Assembly (NCBI GenBank): GCA_003024785.1
Contig: PUQB01000034.1
Coordinates: 468,269-532,268, forward strand
From: Selaginella tamariscina
Lineage: Eukaryota > Streptophyta > Lycopodiopsida > Selaginellales > Selaginellaceae
Length of the DNA stretch: 64,000 bases
Reading direction: 5' to 3'
Position numbers and translations under genes: made by a program. The notes under the pieces were generated by a model. The model was not told the DNA's origin, searched no databases, and saw nothing but the letters and a program-made list of their open reading frames with translations. Shown piece by piece: positions 11,936-22,656 of this stretch; positions within the stretch are counted from its first letter, which is position 1; the number at the start of each line of letters is the position of its first letter.

Positions 11936-12484
11936 TGGCGCTTCCAGTGACACAATGGAGACCGCCTCTGGCAGCGCGTGTACAAGAGAAGCATCAGGCA
12001 GCACACACGCAGGAGCAACAAGAAGAGAACACAAGTTTGTTGTAGCAGCAGGAGGCGTTTGTTAGGAGCTGCTTTAGTGTTGCTAGCGACGCCTGCATCA
12101 GCAAAAGCAAATGAGGAAGCAAAGCAGCAATTCTGCAGAAATTGCCAAGGCTCTGGCGCAGTCCCTTGTAAGTAGCACAGTAAAGATGCTCTTGCTCAGC
12201 TTTCCTGGCAGGTGATATGTTGGAGGAACTGGAAAGTGGAAAGCTCTGAACAGAAGCGGGCCAAAGATGTCTACGAGTTCACGGAATGTCCCAATTGCTA
12301 CGGTGAGCAAGAGAGATACACCGCTAGTGCCTGCATGCTCACTGTTAATGCAGGACGGGGAAAGCTTGTGTGTTCCATCTGCCTCGGAACAGGCCTTGCC
12401 AACACGAAGGGGCTGCTCCGGAGGCCAGGAGCCAAGAAGCTTTTGGACCAGATGGTTAACGGTAGATTGCTTCCGAGCATGTAG
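11936..12484 (+). CDS. DnaJ-type zinc-finger protein, probably in the thylakoid lumen
   Basis: The protein has a basic N-terminus with [20 protein letters not shown], a twin-arginine and hydrophobic stretch ending in A-x-A as in lumenal transit peptides. Four CxxC knuckles follow: FCRNCQGSG and [12 protein letters not shown], then [18 protein letters not shown]. It ends [20 protein letters not shown]. This is the cysteine-rich DnaJ zinc-finger fold without a J domain, as in plastid BSD2, PSA2 and LQY1 type assembly factors, so a role in folding or assembling a photosynthetic complex is likely (inference). Introns lie at about 12169-12211 and 12302-12353. Only the ATG at 11936 is a plausible start, but it is out of frame with the body, and another one-base shift lies near 12243; both may be sequence errors. 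Confidence 0.7.
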
Positions 12485-12653
12485 TAAAAGCGAGCCAACC
12501 AACACAGGCACCTTTACCTTTACCTTTTTCACCTTTTGTAATGGTGAGGCATTGAATAAAAAAGCATTCCCACATGTACCGCATTTGCTCTTACAAGTAT
12601 TTATGATAATCACATGAGCCAACTTCGTTATATAGCTAGCTAGCAACAAATGA

Positions 12654-15322
12654 ATGATGAAAACAACAATGCCAGGAGTTGCTTCCGGTCACAATCCATT
12701 CGATCCCGACTCCAAGCTACAGAAGGTGGACAAGATCTTCAAGCTCTTCGATGCAAACGGAGACGGATACCTCAACAGGCAGGAGATGGCAGCCCTGGTG
12801 ATGGCTGTGAATCCCCGGGTACGATTCACAGAAGCACAGATCAATGCCATCCTCGACGAGGTGTTCCGTGGCTACGGTGAGTTCATTGCAGGTGACAAAG
12901 GACTCCGTCAGGACGGACTGCTTCGTACCTATAACGATGGTGCAGGTGACATCGACAGAGACTTTGAAGCTCTTGGCTTGAAGCTCGGAGAAGACGATGA
13001 CGACGATGCTCCACCTGCACAGTTACCACCACCCCCTCCTGCAGCTGCCATTGTTGCAGAAGAAGACCAGGAAAACGAGCAGCAGCATACGAGAACAGCG
13101 TCTCTATCCTCGTCGGGAGATGCACCGAGGAGAAACAACTCACCATGTCCATGTCTCGCTCGTCCGGTGCATGGGCCGGAGGACCCTGGCCTCCCTCGTG
13201 GACCGCATCCCCGAACAATGGCATTGTGTATGCCGACACATGGCACATCGTGGAGGATCTCGATACGCTGGTGAGAAGAGCAGAATCTAAGCGTGGGAAC
13301 ATGAAGCGCTTAGCTGGTGCTGACTTGGCATCTTTCCAAAGGTCTCTAACTGAGCTCTGTGGGAGAGCCGACTGTTCCCGAACACAAGACGAGGCATTCG
13401 ATGCTCACATGGCAATGGGGAGAACCTTGTTCGATCATGCCTTCTTCGACGAGGCTCTCTGCCGTTTCAAGCGGGCAACTGAGCTCCGACCAACTGACGT
13501 ACGTCCTTATTTCCGATCTGGAAACAGCCTCTGCTCGCTTGGCCGGCTGGAGGAAGCCGTAGAATGTTACAAGCTGGCATTAGAAGCTGCAAACAACAAA
13601 TCCCCCGTCTGGTGTGCACTCCTTCCGCAGATTCACGTCAACCTGGGCATCTCACTCGAAGGCCAGGGCATGCTTCTGTGTGCATGTATGCACTACAGGG
13701 AAGCTGTCGCCCTTAGCCCCTCACACTACCGTGCTCTCAAGCTCCTGGGGAGCGCACTGCTGGGACTGGGTGAGTACCGGGCTGCAAAAGGCATTGACGG
13801 AGGCACTCGCAATGAAGCCTGATTATGCTGACGCTCACTGCGACCTTGGCTCTGTCCTGCATGCTGCAGGAGACAGCGACAGGGCCATTGCGCAGCTCCA
13901 CAAGGCTCTTCAGCTCGATAACCATCACCTAGATGCACTTTACAACCTCGGAGGCTGCTTCAGGGACTGTGGCAGGTTTTCCCAGTCGGTAGACGCTTAC
14001 ACCAGACTCCTGTCCCTAGATAACAACCACTGGCAAGCCCATCTCAACAAGGCTGTGTCCCTTCTTGGCATGGGGAACATCGAGCAAGCCGTTGAATCCA
14101 TGAAGCAGGCCTTCAAACTCACCAACCGCATTGAGATATTCGATGAGATGAAGCATCTCAGGTACATGCAGAAGAATCCAAGCCAGCTCAATGTCTTATT
14201 GCAGGTCAGCAAGCAGCAGCAGCACCAACAGCATACCACGAACATGCTCCAAATCCCAGGGCCTCCCCTGGTTCCCGTGGTCGATCCCTCGAGGCTTCTG
14301 AGAAGCAGTAACAAAACCACACCGAGCATGTTGATGAGATGTGCTTTGGAAATGAGAGCATTCCAGAAACACACGAGGTTCAACCGCTGCAATGTAAGAC
14401 TCCTCAGTAAACAAGCTCTCCTGGACTCCACCATACCCACTGTGGCAAAGACAGACATCGAGAGGGTGGTGCGCTCCAAGCTGCTCCCTCTCCTTGCACC
14501 CGAAACCTTCCAAGGTACCATCAAATCCCTGAATGAGAGAGTGCTAAGCGTTCTAGACAGAAAAGGATGTGGCAAAGTGGACTTTGGCATGTTCCTAGCC
14601 GTCTTGGCACCCATCTGTGCAGGAGGAGAAGCTGAGAGACGCAAACACACTGCATTTGAAGCATTAGTATGTCCTAAAAAGCTGGCAGCCGAAATAAGCA
14701 GAGCCACTGCAAAATCCTACTTCAACAACCTCAAGTCCGTCTACATGCCGCTGCATTCGCGACCTGATGATCGGTTGTGGGAAATACGTGGTGAAGATGA
14801 GAACACAAGCGTAGGCTTTCCCGAGTTCCTAGACATGTTTGAGGAGTCATCGGACCTGTCCTTCAGTAACATAGTGGAGACGCTGATGAAGCTGGAAACT
14901 GGTGACAGGACAAGGCACAGCGGGATAAACTGTTCCGTCTGCAGCTATGAAATCATCGGCCCCGTTTCAAGGAGGTGAGTGCAGGCTTCAACCTATGCTC
15001 CATGTGCTACAGCGAGGGCAAAGTCCCACCCGACATGCTACACGAGGAATACTTTTGTTTCAAGGAATACAACAACGACACAGATGCCATCAAAGAGAAG
15101 CTCTTAAACTTGGGCTCTAAGGTCCCAAGTTCAGTTGAAAACATAACATACAATAGAAATAGAAATGTCTTAAGATGCGGTGGCTTTAAACTGCTCAGTC
15201 CATGCACCGGAGACGTGACCATTGTCACAAACATATGCCCGAACTACCGGCTCCCCATCATCGTGATACTCCAAAGACCTTCTCAGACAAAAGCTTGTCA
15301 CCATGTCCCACATTGTCGGTGA
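12654..15322 (+). CDS. Calcium-binding tetratricopeptide protein (EF-hand plus TPR)
   Basis: Intronless, as in the Arabidopsis relatives of about 800 residues (At1g05150 type). It starts MMKTTMPGVASGHNPFDPDS and has an EF-hand near residue 34 (KLFDANGDGYLNRQEMAALV) with all calcium ligands. An acidic and proline-rich linker leads to SPNNGIVYADTWHIVEDLDT. TPR units follow (GRTLFDHAFFDEALCRFKRA; ALAMKPDYADAHCDLGSVLH; ALYNLGGCFRDCGRFSQSVD). A second EF-like region has LDRKGCGKVDFGMFLAVL. The C-terminal zinc-binding-like part is NCSVCSYEIIG then FNLCSMCYSEGKVP. Three one-base frame changes interrupt an otherwise conserved frame, near 13140, 13785 and 14962; the last two fall in A and C runs. The 3' end overlaps the F-box gene on the other strand by up to 150 bp. 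Its molecular role is not settled. Confidence 0.88.
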
Positions 15323-15996
15323 AGAGCAGAATGAGCATCGAACAGCGGTTTTCTTTGCCTTCAAATCGCGTAGGTTCCTGCGTATCTGAGACCCCTTGAA
15401 GTTCTTGAAAATGCCACGGAAGATCTTGTAGGTCCGCTGCTCTGTCCCTCAGAGTGCACACAACCTGGCCAGTCGCATATGTATAGGCTGTCGGTCCGAA
15501 ACCGACTTGCCAACAGCTTGTTTCCCTGTTCCCTTGAGAAAGTTAATGCACCCGAAGCAAGGTGAGGCCGCACATTCACACCGTGATGAAGCAGCCTTCT
15601 TCGTTTCGTTGAAGACTCACACACTGGGTCTGAAGAGCAGTCAGCAAGCTCTCTTTCCAACCCAAGGAAGTCCCAGTTGTCCAACAAAACTCCCGCATTT
15701 TCCAAGCCTGGACAGCAGACGAGGAGCTTGAACAGTGAGGCCCAACCCCCAGCCGGCTCCCCGAGATGCTGCTGCTGCTCCTGATCATGATCAAGCACGT
15801 CGGGCACAATGGTGGGGAGTGCCTTCATGCATTGATTCCTCCAGCACCTGTTTCTTACCACAGAACCGAAGCGGCGGCACACACAAGCCACAAATGCAAG
15901 ATGCCTGGGATCTTCCTCCATTCGCGAGAAGATGTTGACAAGTAGATCCTCCGATACCCGGCTGTCGACGCCATGCTCACAGTCGCTGTAAGCCAT
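15170..15996 (-). CDS. EDL: EID1-like F-box protein
   Basis: The start is MAYSDCEHGVDSRVSEDLLV at 15996. The F-box lies at residues 12-55 (VSEDLLVNIFSRMEEDPRHL, AFVACVCRRFGSVVRNRCWR) and would bind SKP1 in an SCF ubiquitin ligase. The rest matches EID1 and its EDL relatives, which act in phytochrome A and ABA signalling: LYICDWPGCVHSEGQ, then RTYKIFRGIFKNFKGSQIRR, then VRCSFCSSPTMWDM, FCLRRSLEYHDDGEPVVRAY and VCDNGHVSGAWTEQ. No intron. One frame shift, near 15435, separates the CVHSEGQ and RTYKIF blocks; both sides are well conserved. Convergent with the calcium-binding TPR gene. Confidence 0.88.
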
Positions 15997-16158
15997 ACAA
16001 AATTGACAAACCCTAGTCCTCAAACTTAATAATTGCCAGCCTTTAGCACATCGACGTCGACAACATGTGTTGGCTGGCACTGTCAGTCGCTGCGAATATT
16101 GACATTCACCTCACCGCGTCAATGCAATTGCAGCTGAGCCTCATCCCCATCCATTTAC

Positions 16159-16534
16159 ATGGCCCAGGCAACGAGACTTGACGTTCTGCTTCTCTTCCTC
16201 ATGTTTCACGCTGTTGTTGCCCATCACCAGGTGAGTTCTATATTTCGAGAGCAGATAGAGATGTATCATCTCTTCTTACTTACTGCAGAAATCTAGAGAC
16301 ACAAATGCAACTCTGGTGCATCCCAAAGATCTGGTACCAGCACGCCACTTGGTAAGCATTCGAAGGAAACTCGGCCTGTTCAGAGAATGTGCACCCTGTA
16401 AATGCTGCACAGATAACACCAGGAGGTTCTGCTATTACACAGCTTGCTGTTACAAGATTGACTGTTTTGCACCCGGGTTATCGTTTGGCCACTGCTCTTT
16501 CACACCAGTCACTTGCAACTGTTTTAGATGTTGA
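16159..16534 (+). CDS. Secreted cysteine-rich peptide (DUF7866-like)
   Basis: Two exons, 16159-16230 and 16289-16534, in frame, give 105 residues. The N-terminus MAQATRLDVLLLFLMFHAVV AHH is a signal peptide (first 20 residues hydrophobic, cut near VVA-HH). The mature C-terminal half has 12 cysteines: CAPCKCC, FCYYTACCYKIDC, FGHC and the end CSFTPVTCNCFRC. The ending C-S-F-T-P-x-T-C-N-C-F-x-C resembles a conserved family of small plant extracellular proteins (recalled as DUF7866). The even cysteine count fits six disulfides. Function is not known for the family; an apoplastic signalling or defence peptide is possible. It stops 38 bp from the stop of the amidohydrolase gene on the other strand. 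Confidence 0.75.
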
Positions 16535-16571
16535 ATTCATTGGAATATATACATTACATACAAATGAATTC

Positions 16572-18517
16572 CTATGTTTGTTTGTGCTCTTCCGAGTGTT
16601 GGTTGAGGAAGTGAAGCGTTGACATGGCTGATGCGAAGATGTCATCCTCAGTGACACTCTCTGCAGGTGAATGGCTGATGCCTCCTTTACACCTCACAAA
16701 CAACATACCAACCTGAACAAACATTCAGTCATGGCTTCTTTCTAACTTAACGTGTACCTTTGTCAAGTGAGCCATTGCCATGGCATCGTGTCCAGCTCCA
16801 CTCATCAGGCTGGGTATTTGTATTGATGATTCTCCTTTGTTAATCTCCAGCACCGTAGATTCTGCAGCTTGTTTCAAATTGCGCATCAATCCCTCGTCAA
16901 TCTAACTGACTTAGCTTCGTGCTGCACACAACGCCCAAGTTGGTTTACCATACATAAACGTATGTACGTACCATCTTCAGAATATTGCAAGAAAGCCCTC
17001 GGTCTGCACATATACCGTGAACTGAGCCTTCTATTTGAGATGCTAAGTAGTCACGAAGCAGGTCATCTGTTGCACGGAGATCCACTGTGAAGGTAACCTG
17101 CGGTCACAAGTCAGTCGGTTTTTTCGCAGACAGCTCCAACTACCTCTCCAGGTATGACGTTGCTGGCTCCAGGCCACGCGTATATCTCCCACCGTACAAA
17201 CTACATTTCCAACTTGTACAGCTTCTCTGCATAATCTTTCGATGGTAACTATAGATTGAGCAGCTGCTGGCATGGGATCCTTCCGCATGGTCATTGGCAC
17301 CGTCCCTGCGTGTCCCTGTGACCCTTGCAACCTCACCTGGTATTTGATGTCAGTTACTTGAGATTGGCCAGTTAGTTACACTCCTACCCGATACCGAGTC
17401 TGTCCTGCTATAGCCTCCACGATTCAAGGGGAATGCCTTGGGCTTCAAGTACTGGACCTTGCTCAATGTGTACCTAAGTAGACCCACCACCACCAACAAC
17501 TTTTCTTTAAGTGTCTTTTTGCGCCAAGGTATTATAAAATATAGAGAAGATACCTACCTCTACGTATCCCCAAACAGATTGTGGAGCATACTTGACACGA
17601 ACAAGGGTACCTAAGGAGTAGCTTTTCAGAGAGCTCTCTAGTGTCACGCCGCTGACAATGTCACATCACATGTACATAACCAATATCGACAAAGTGAAAA
17701 CAGTTACCTCCGGTCCTGTAGAGCTAGTTGATGTGGCTGAAACAGACCCGCAATCGCACCACTGCCAAGGAACGTGGACTGGAATCTGACGCCTTCCTCA
17801 TCGCTAAAAGCAATTATCTTGCAAACCGTTTATCCAGGTAAGTGCTTGTGATTGGTGCTGAATTCATAGTTACCTCAATTGGCCGGACAAAGTCTTTGAG
17901 CCTCCCGGTTCTATCTAGCATTTTCACAGCTGCTATCGCAGACACAAGTCCTAATGCTCCATCGTACTTGCCAGCGTCTATAACTGTATCCTGGCATCAC
18001 AATTAATCAGCTAAGAACAAACACGATTCCTGTATCAAATACCAAGTGAGATCCAAACACGAGTGCTGGTGCTGACGCATTCCCACATTCAGTCCGGCCG
18101 TGAACATTCCCGATATCATCCACCCATCTGTCAACAAGCTAGTGAGTTGCCAAACAAGGAAAAAGTTGATTATTCTACGTGTAGAGTCCAGCGTCCTCCA
18201 TCCACTCCTGAATGAGATGCCCCGCTCGGATTGCTGCCGGGCTTAAGAACGTCCTTTGCAAAAAGGCATTTGAATCGCTGATCTGAAACCAAATCCAAGG
18301 CAAGCTTAGCTAGTAGCTATTGTAGAGTGGAGCAATGAACCTTTCCAAGTTCCTCCAGCCTTGCAACAGCTTCTTCTTTTAAGACCTTGGTGGGATCCTC
18401 AACTGAGCCAGTTGCTGCCATGCCTAGCAAGAAGATTAGCCAGCTCCATCTCCGGGATTGTTTATTGTGGACGATGGCCGAGACAAGAAGAAACACGATC
18501 GACAGGACCGCCGCCAT
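16572..18517 (-). CDS. AAH: Allantoate amidohydrolase
   Basis: Hydrolyses allantoate in the ureide branch of purine breakdown, in the endoplasmic reticulum. The start MAAVLSIVFLLVSAIVHNKQ at 18517 is a signal anchor. Short exons then give EEAVARLEELGK, FLSPAAIRAGHLIQEWMEDA, WVDDIGNVHGR, VFGSHLDTVIDAGKYDGALG, VIAFSDEEGVRFQSTFLGSG, SVWGYVEVHIEQGPVLE, RLQGSQGHAGTVPMTMRKDP, MSGAGHDAMAMAHLTK and VGMLFVRCKGGISHSP. The last exon ends STLHFLNQHSEEHKQT. The metal-binding set of the M20/hydantoinase family is present (GSH, D in KYDG, EE, HIEQG, GAGHD), and the text is closer to allantoate amidohydrolase than to ureidoglycolate amidohydrolase. About ten exons with roughly 50-bp introns. No break was noticed. 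Confidence 0.9.
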
Positions 18518-18719
18518 CGCACAAGATACTCCAAAAAAACAACGTGCCAACCCACGCATATATTCCCGCCCTCGGCAGCTGGGAAGAAGAGAATCTCACG
18601 TGGATGCATGGAGGACACTCACACAAAGTGCTTAACTGCCAATTTGTTCTTTTCGTTCATGCAGGAGAGATAGTCCACCACGCTTTACAAAAAAAATAAA
18701 TAAAAGAAAACAACAGTGA

Positions 18720-20569
18720 CTATGGGTCTCCATCAGCTTCTTCCTGTCCATAATTCATCCACGGCAACAAAGATTCCAGAAAACCTACAGGATGCCGCTC
18801 ACCGAGATCCGGCAAACCTGTGCCGCAGCTGGAACTAGCAGCAGGCTCCTCGTCCGGTGGAAGTGTCGTAGTTGAATCCGAAAACTCTGACACGGACAAG
18901 TGCCGGTACCTGAGACAAACAGGAAGTGTGAGCAAATCGAAGACAATACGGGCACGCAAACGTACTCGTTGTGTTCAGCTTGAAACGCCTCTCCTCGAGC
19001 ACACGCCCACGAAGCAGCTTCTCCGTCTCTCTTGTTGGTAACAGCTACCGCAGCAGCCTTGAGCCACTGTTGAAGATCTGGGATCCTCCATAGGAGATAG
19101 TTCCGTTTCAACGTAGATGTTAATCAAGTGCTCCAAAGTCGGACCTCCAGCCGTCGCCTTCGCAAAGTGTGGATGCTTGAGCACGGAAGTCCATGTTGCG
19201 TCCTCCTTGATGGGAGCTCGCGTCACGATCCTGCTCAGAACCGCAGGATGTAGCATCAATGCCTGCTCCAGGAGATCCGATGAACGCAATGCATCAGATG
19301 CCGCTGCTTCCTTTTGTTCCAGGCGGAAACGTGCAATCGGCAGGGAGAAACGGAAGTTCGGAAGAAGAACAACTTCGGTCTTATTCTCGTAAAAGTCCTC
19401 CACAAACGACTCGAGCCAAGCATACTGCTCCGCTCTCAGAGCATAGTAATCGACACAGAACTTCGCCCCTGTGGGATCTTCCACGTCGAGAGAGAGCAAA
19501 AGCTTGCAAACCTCCAAAGCGGTTCGGTGGCAGCCTCGTCTTCCCAGCTGTTGCATGTATCGGAAAAGAGCAACAAACAAAGGTCTGTTTTCCTCGTGAG
19601 AATAGTCCAGCCTGCAGTTCCCTGTAAGAGGGTTGAACAACGGACGCCAAGCGCACTCAAGTGCATAGAGGCATCTCTCCACCAGCGCCGAAGCCTGGAC
19701 ATGCTCGCCCATGTGCTTGTAAACGTCTGCCAGAGCAAGCAACGAATCGCAGTGATATGGATGAGACGCCAGCAGAAGGGCGATCGTGTTGGGGTCGTGG
19801 GATGCAACACAAGCCTCGTAACGCTTCTGGACGTCTAAATACGATGGCGAGCGCACGTACCTGTAGTTGCTATTCAGTCAATGTTAAAAAAAAAACTGGA
19901 AAGATCATACCTGAAATACATGACTCCGTCCTTTGTATCTTTCAGCTCCATTGAAAGGCCTCCGTCCCACCTTGGCCAGTTGTCCATGGGCTTAACAAGA
20001 TAATTCCTGCTACGTAGTAGATTTGTTCCCCGCTGTTTTCTTCTCATGCTGCCTTCCACTGCATTGATCACTTTGGAGCCGAACATTACCCTCAGCTCCT
20101 CTTCCGGTCTGAGGTGCTTTGGATCCACAGAAATGACAGCAGCCCTCTTCTCATTCACATTCAGCTGCTTACTCTCCACCGGAGATGGAGACGGGCTGGC
20201 ATTTGTGGTTGGCATCACTTCCATAAACTTCGATAGAAATAAATCTTCTTCAGCTTCAGCTGAAGACTTGGCCTTCCCCTTCCTTTTCTTCTTCTTAGTA
20301 GACTTCTTCGCTGGTGTAGTAGCCCGCGGCACAGGCGATTGTGGTTCGTCCTGGTCTTCCTCAACACCATCCTCCACAGTATTCTGTCGGCACACCGGAT
20401 TACTGGATGTCTATCTAGCTATTGTGGAAGTGCCTACCTCATCACCGAGAAGGTTGAAGATGTTGACAGCGGCTGGTCGTTCATCTTCTTCTTCCGCCTC
20501 GGGGTCTTCTTTCCTCTCTTCAATCAAGTCGGATGGGCGCCCCTCGCGCTCCAGAGCGCGCCTGAGCAT
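18720..20569 (-). CDS. TCF25: TCF25 / Nulp1 homologue (ribosome quality control)
   Basis: Exons 20569-20438, 20383-19911 and 19860 down to about 18975 are in frame, plus a last exon ending at 18720. It starts MLRRALEREGRPSDLIEERK, followed by an acidic and lysine-rich low-complexity part (KKSTKKKKRKGKAKSSAEAE). The conserved core includes DPKHLRPEEELRVMFGSKVI, SPSYLDVQKRYEACVASHDP, HPYHCDSLLALADVYKHMGE, PLFVALFRYMQQLGRRGCHR and RNYLLWRIPDLQQWLKAAA. It ends FLESLLPWMNYG. In yeast and animals the family (Rqc1/TCF25) works in ribosome-associated quality control with the Listerin ligase. One extra A near 19108 shifts the frame between the helical core and RNYLLWRIPDLQ. The last intron border is not resolved. 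Head-to-head with the PPR gene. Confidence 0.88.
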
Positions 20570-20612
20570 GTCGACCTGATATTCCCAGAAACCCTAGAAA
20601 CCCGTTAAGATT
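20570..20612. promoter_or_regulatory. 43-bp gap between divergent start codons
   Basis: The start codons of TCF25 (minus) and the PPR gene (plus) are only 43 bp apart. There is no room for two ordinary promoters and leaders, so the two must overlap or extend into the opposite gene. No TATA box is visible. Confidence 0.45.
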
Positions 20613-22584
20613 ATGTGCAGGAACAGCATCGATTACTTGACTAGGCTTCTCAAACTGTATGCGGATACCAAGAACGTTAACGCTGTTAGGAGGGTCCACT
20701 CTCTCATTCTCGATAGCAAGCACCGAAACAATATATACCTTGTGAACACTATGGTACGCAGCTATGGTAAATGTGGCAGCGTGGAGGAGGCTAGGAGGAT
20801 TTTCGATGGCATCCAGCAGCCCAATGCTTTCTCATGGAACATCATATGCAGTGCGTATATACAGAACGGGTGCTTGTCACGGGCCAAGCAGCTGTTTGAC
20901 GAGATGCCTCAGCCAAACCAGGTGTCATGGAACTTGATGCTCGCGGCATACAGTCAGTATGGCTCCCTCACGGACGCCAAGAATATGTTTGATGCGATGC
21001 CCCAGCTCAATGACATGGCTTGGAATTCCATGATTGCAGCATATGCCCATTCTGGGCAGCTGCACGATGCCGTAACAACTTTTGAAAAAATGCCGAGCCA
21101 CGACGTAGTCAGCTGGAATACCATGCTTACTACATTATCCCGCGATGGCCATATTGTGGAGGCCAAACAGGTGTTTGACGGGATGCGCGAGCGGACGGTT
21201 GTGTCATGGACCTCAGTAATGCAGGCCCTTGCCACTGGTGGGGATCTCGCTCAAGCAAAGGAGAATTTTGACAGAATGCCCTGGCGTGATCTTGTAGCGT
21301 GGACGGCCATGCTTCAGGCATATGCAGAAGCCGGTGACTTAACCGAGATGGAGGGCGTGTTTCAGAGCATGATACCTTTGGAGCCGGACGAGGTATCTTG
21401 GTCTTTGGTGGTAAATGCATATGGCAGCAACGGAGCACTGTGGCAGGCCAAGTGCACGTTCGACAAGATGCCCCGAAAGAATATGAGCTCCTGGAACGCA
21501 TTGTCTCAAGCTTACATGCAGAAGGGACATTTGCAAGATGCAAAGGCTGTGTTGACAAGATGAGTAAACGAGATGTACTCTCATTCAATGGCATGCTGGC
21601 CTGCTATGTGCAGGGAGGACAGCTGCACAAGGCCAGGGCCGAGCTCCAGGTGATGCCAGAGAGGAGTGCCGTTAGCTGGACTACAGTTGTATGTGGATAT
21701 GTCCAAGGTGGGGATTTTGATGACGCCGACGAGATTTTCCAGATGATGCCCGCGTGGAATATCGTCTCCTGGAATGTCATCATCACTTGCCATGCACAGA
21801 GGGGTAACGTAGAGGAGGCAAAATCCGTCTTTCAAAGGTTGCCTGAATGTGAGCGGGATGTTGTCTCATGGACGGCCCTCTTCCATGCTTATTCCCTTAA
21901 CAGGCAGCTGGAAGAGGCGAGTGCTTTCATGCTATGCCTTGTAGGAACGTTGTGTCATGGAATGCCGTCATTGCTGCATATGCCCACGAGGGGCATGTGG
22001 ACGACGCCAATTGCGTTTTCCAGAGGATGCCTCAACACGATGTTGTATCACTAACTATGATATTTGCGGCCCACGCCCAGGGCGGGTGCCTGACAGAAGC
22101 CCGGCGAATCTTTGATAAAATGCGGGAGAGGGATGTGGTAGCCTGGAATGCCATGATCGGAGCATACGCCCAGAATGGCCATGCGGCAGAAGCTCTTGAG
22201 CTACAGGGGCAAATGCAAGTTGAAGGTGTGGATCCGGATGATGTCACAATGACGAGCATTCTTGCTGCCTGCACTCATCTAGGTAGAGTTGAAGAAGCAA
22301 GGACGTATTTCCTGCTCATGTTCATGGACCACGGCATCACTCCCTACAAGGAGCATTATGCCTGCATGGTGGACCTTCTCGGTCGTGCTGGGCAGCTGGA
22401 TGAGGCTGAAGAGCTCATTGCTAGTATGCCTTACGGGCCGGGCTACATTGCCTGGGGAAGCTTGCTTGCAGGATGCAGAATTCATAAAGACAATACGCGG
22501 GGCCAGCGAGCGGCAGGACACGCGTCCGTGTTAGATCCACGTAATTGTGCACCCTACGCGTTGAGCTTTGAGTTGAATACGTGA
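20613..22584 (+). CDS. Pentatricopeptide repeat protein with short S-type repeats
   Basis: An organelle RNA-binding protein. It starts MCRNSIDYLTRLLKLYADTK and has about 16 repeats of roughly 31 residues with the signature MP...VVSWN.MI.AY...G...DA...F. The last canonical PPR block (VDPDDVTMTSILAACTHLGR) and E-like region (YACMVDLLGRAGQLDEAEEL, WGSLLAGCRIHKD) end the protein at PRNCAPYALSFELNT, so the E region is cut short and there is no DYW deaminase domain. It could act in editing with a partner in trans, or in splicing. No intron. Two one-base shifts split the frame, near 21555 (a T run in VFDKM) and near 21932. Repeats on both sides continue in register, so the shifts look recent or artefactual. 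Confidence 0.9.
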
Positions 22585-22656
22585 AAAAATATCTGGATTG
22601 GAGACACAGATATTTTGTATGTTGGGTTCTAGGGTTGAGGGTTTTGGGGGAAGGAA

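Noticed and set aside
12929-13302. Minus-strand and alternative-frame proteins over the calcium-TPR gene
   Set aside because: Shadows of a GC-rich coding region; the EF-hand/TPR frame explains the conservation.
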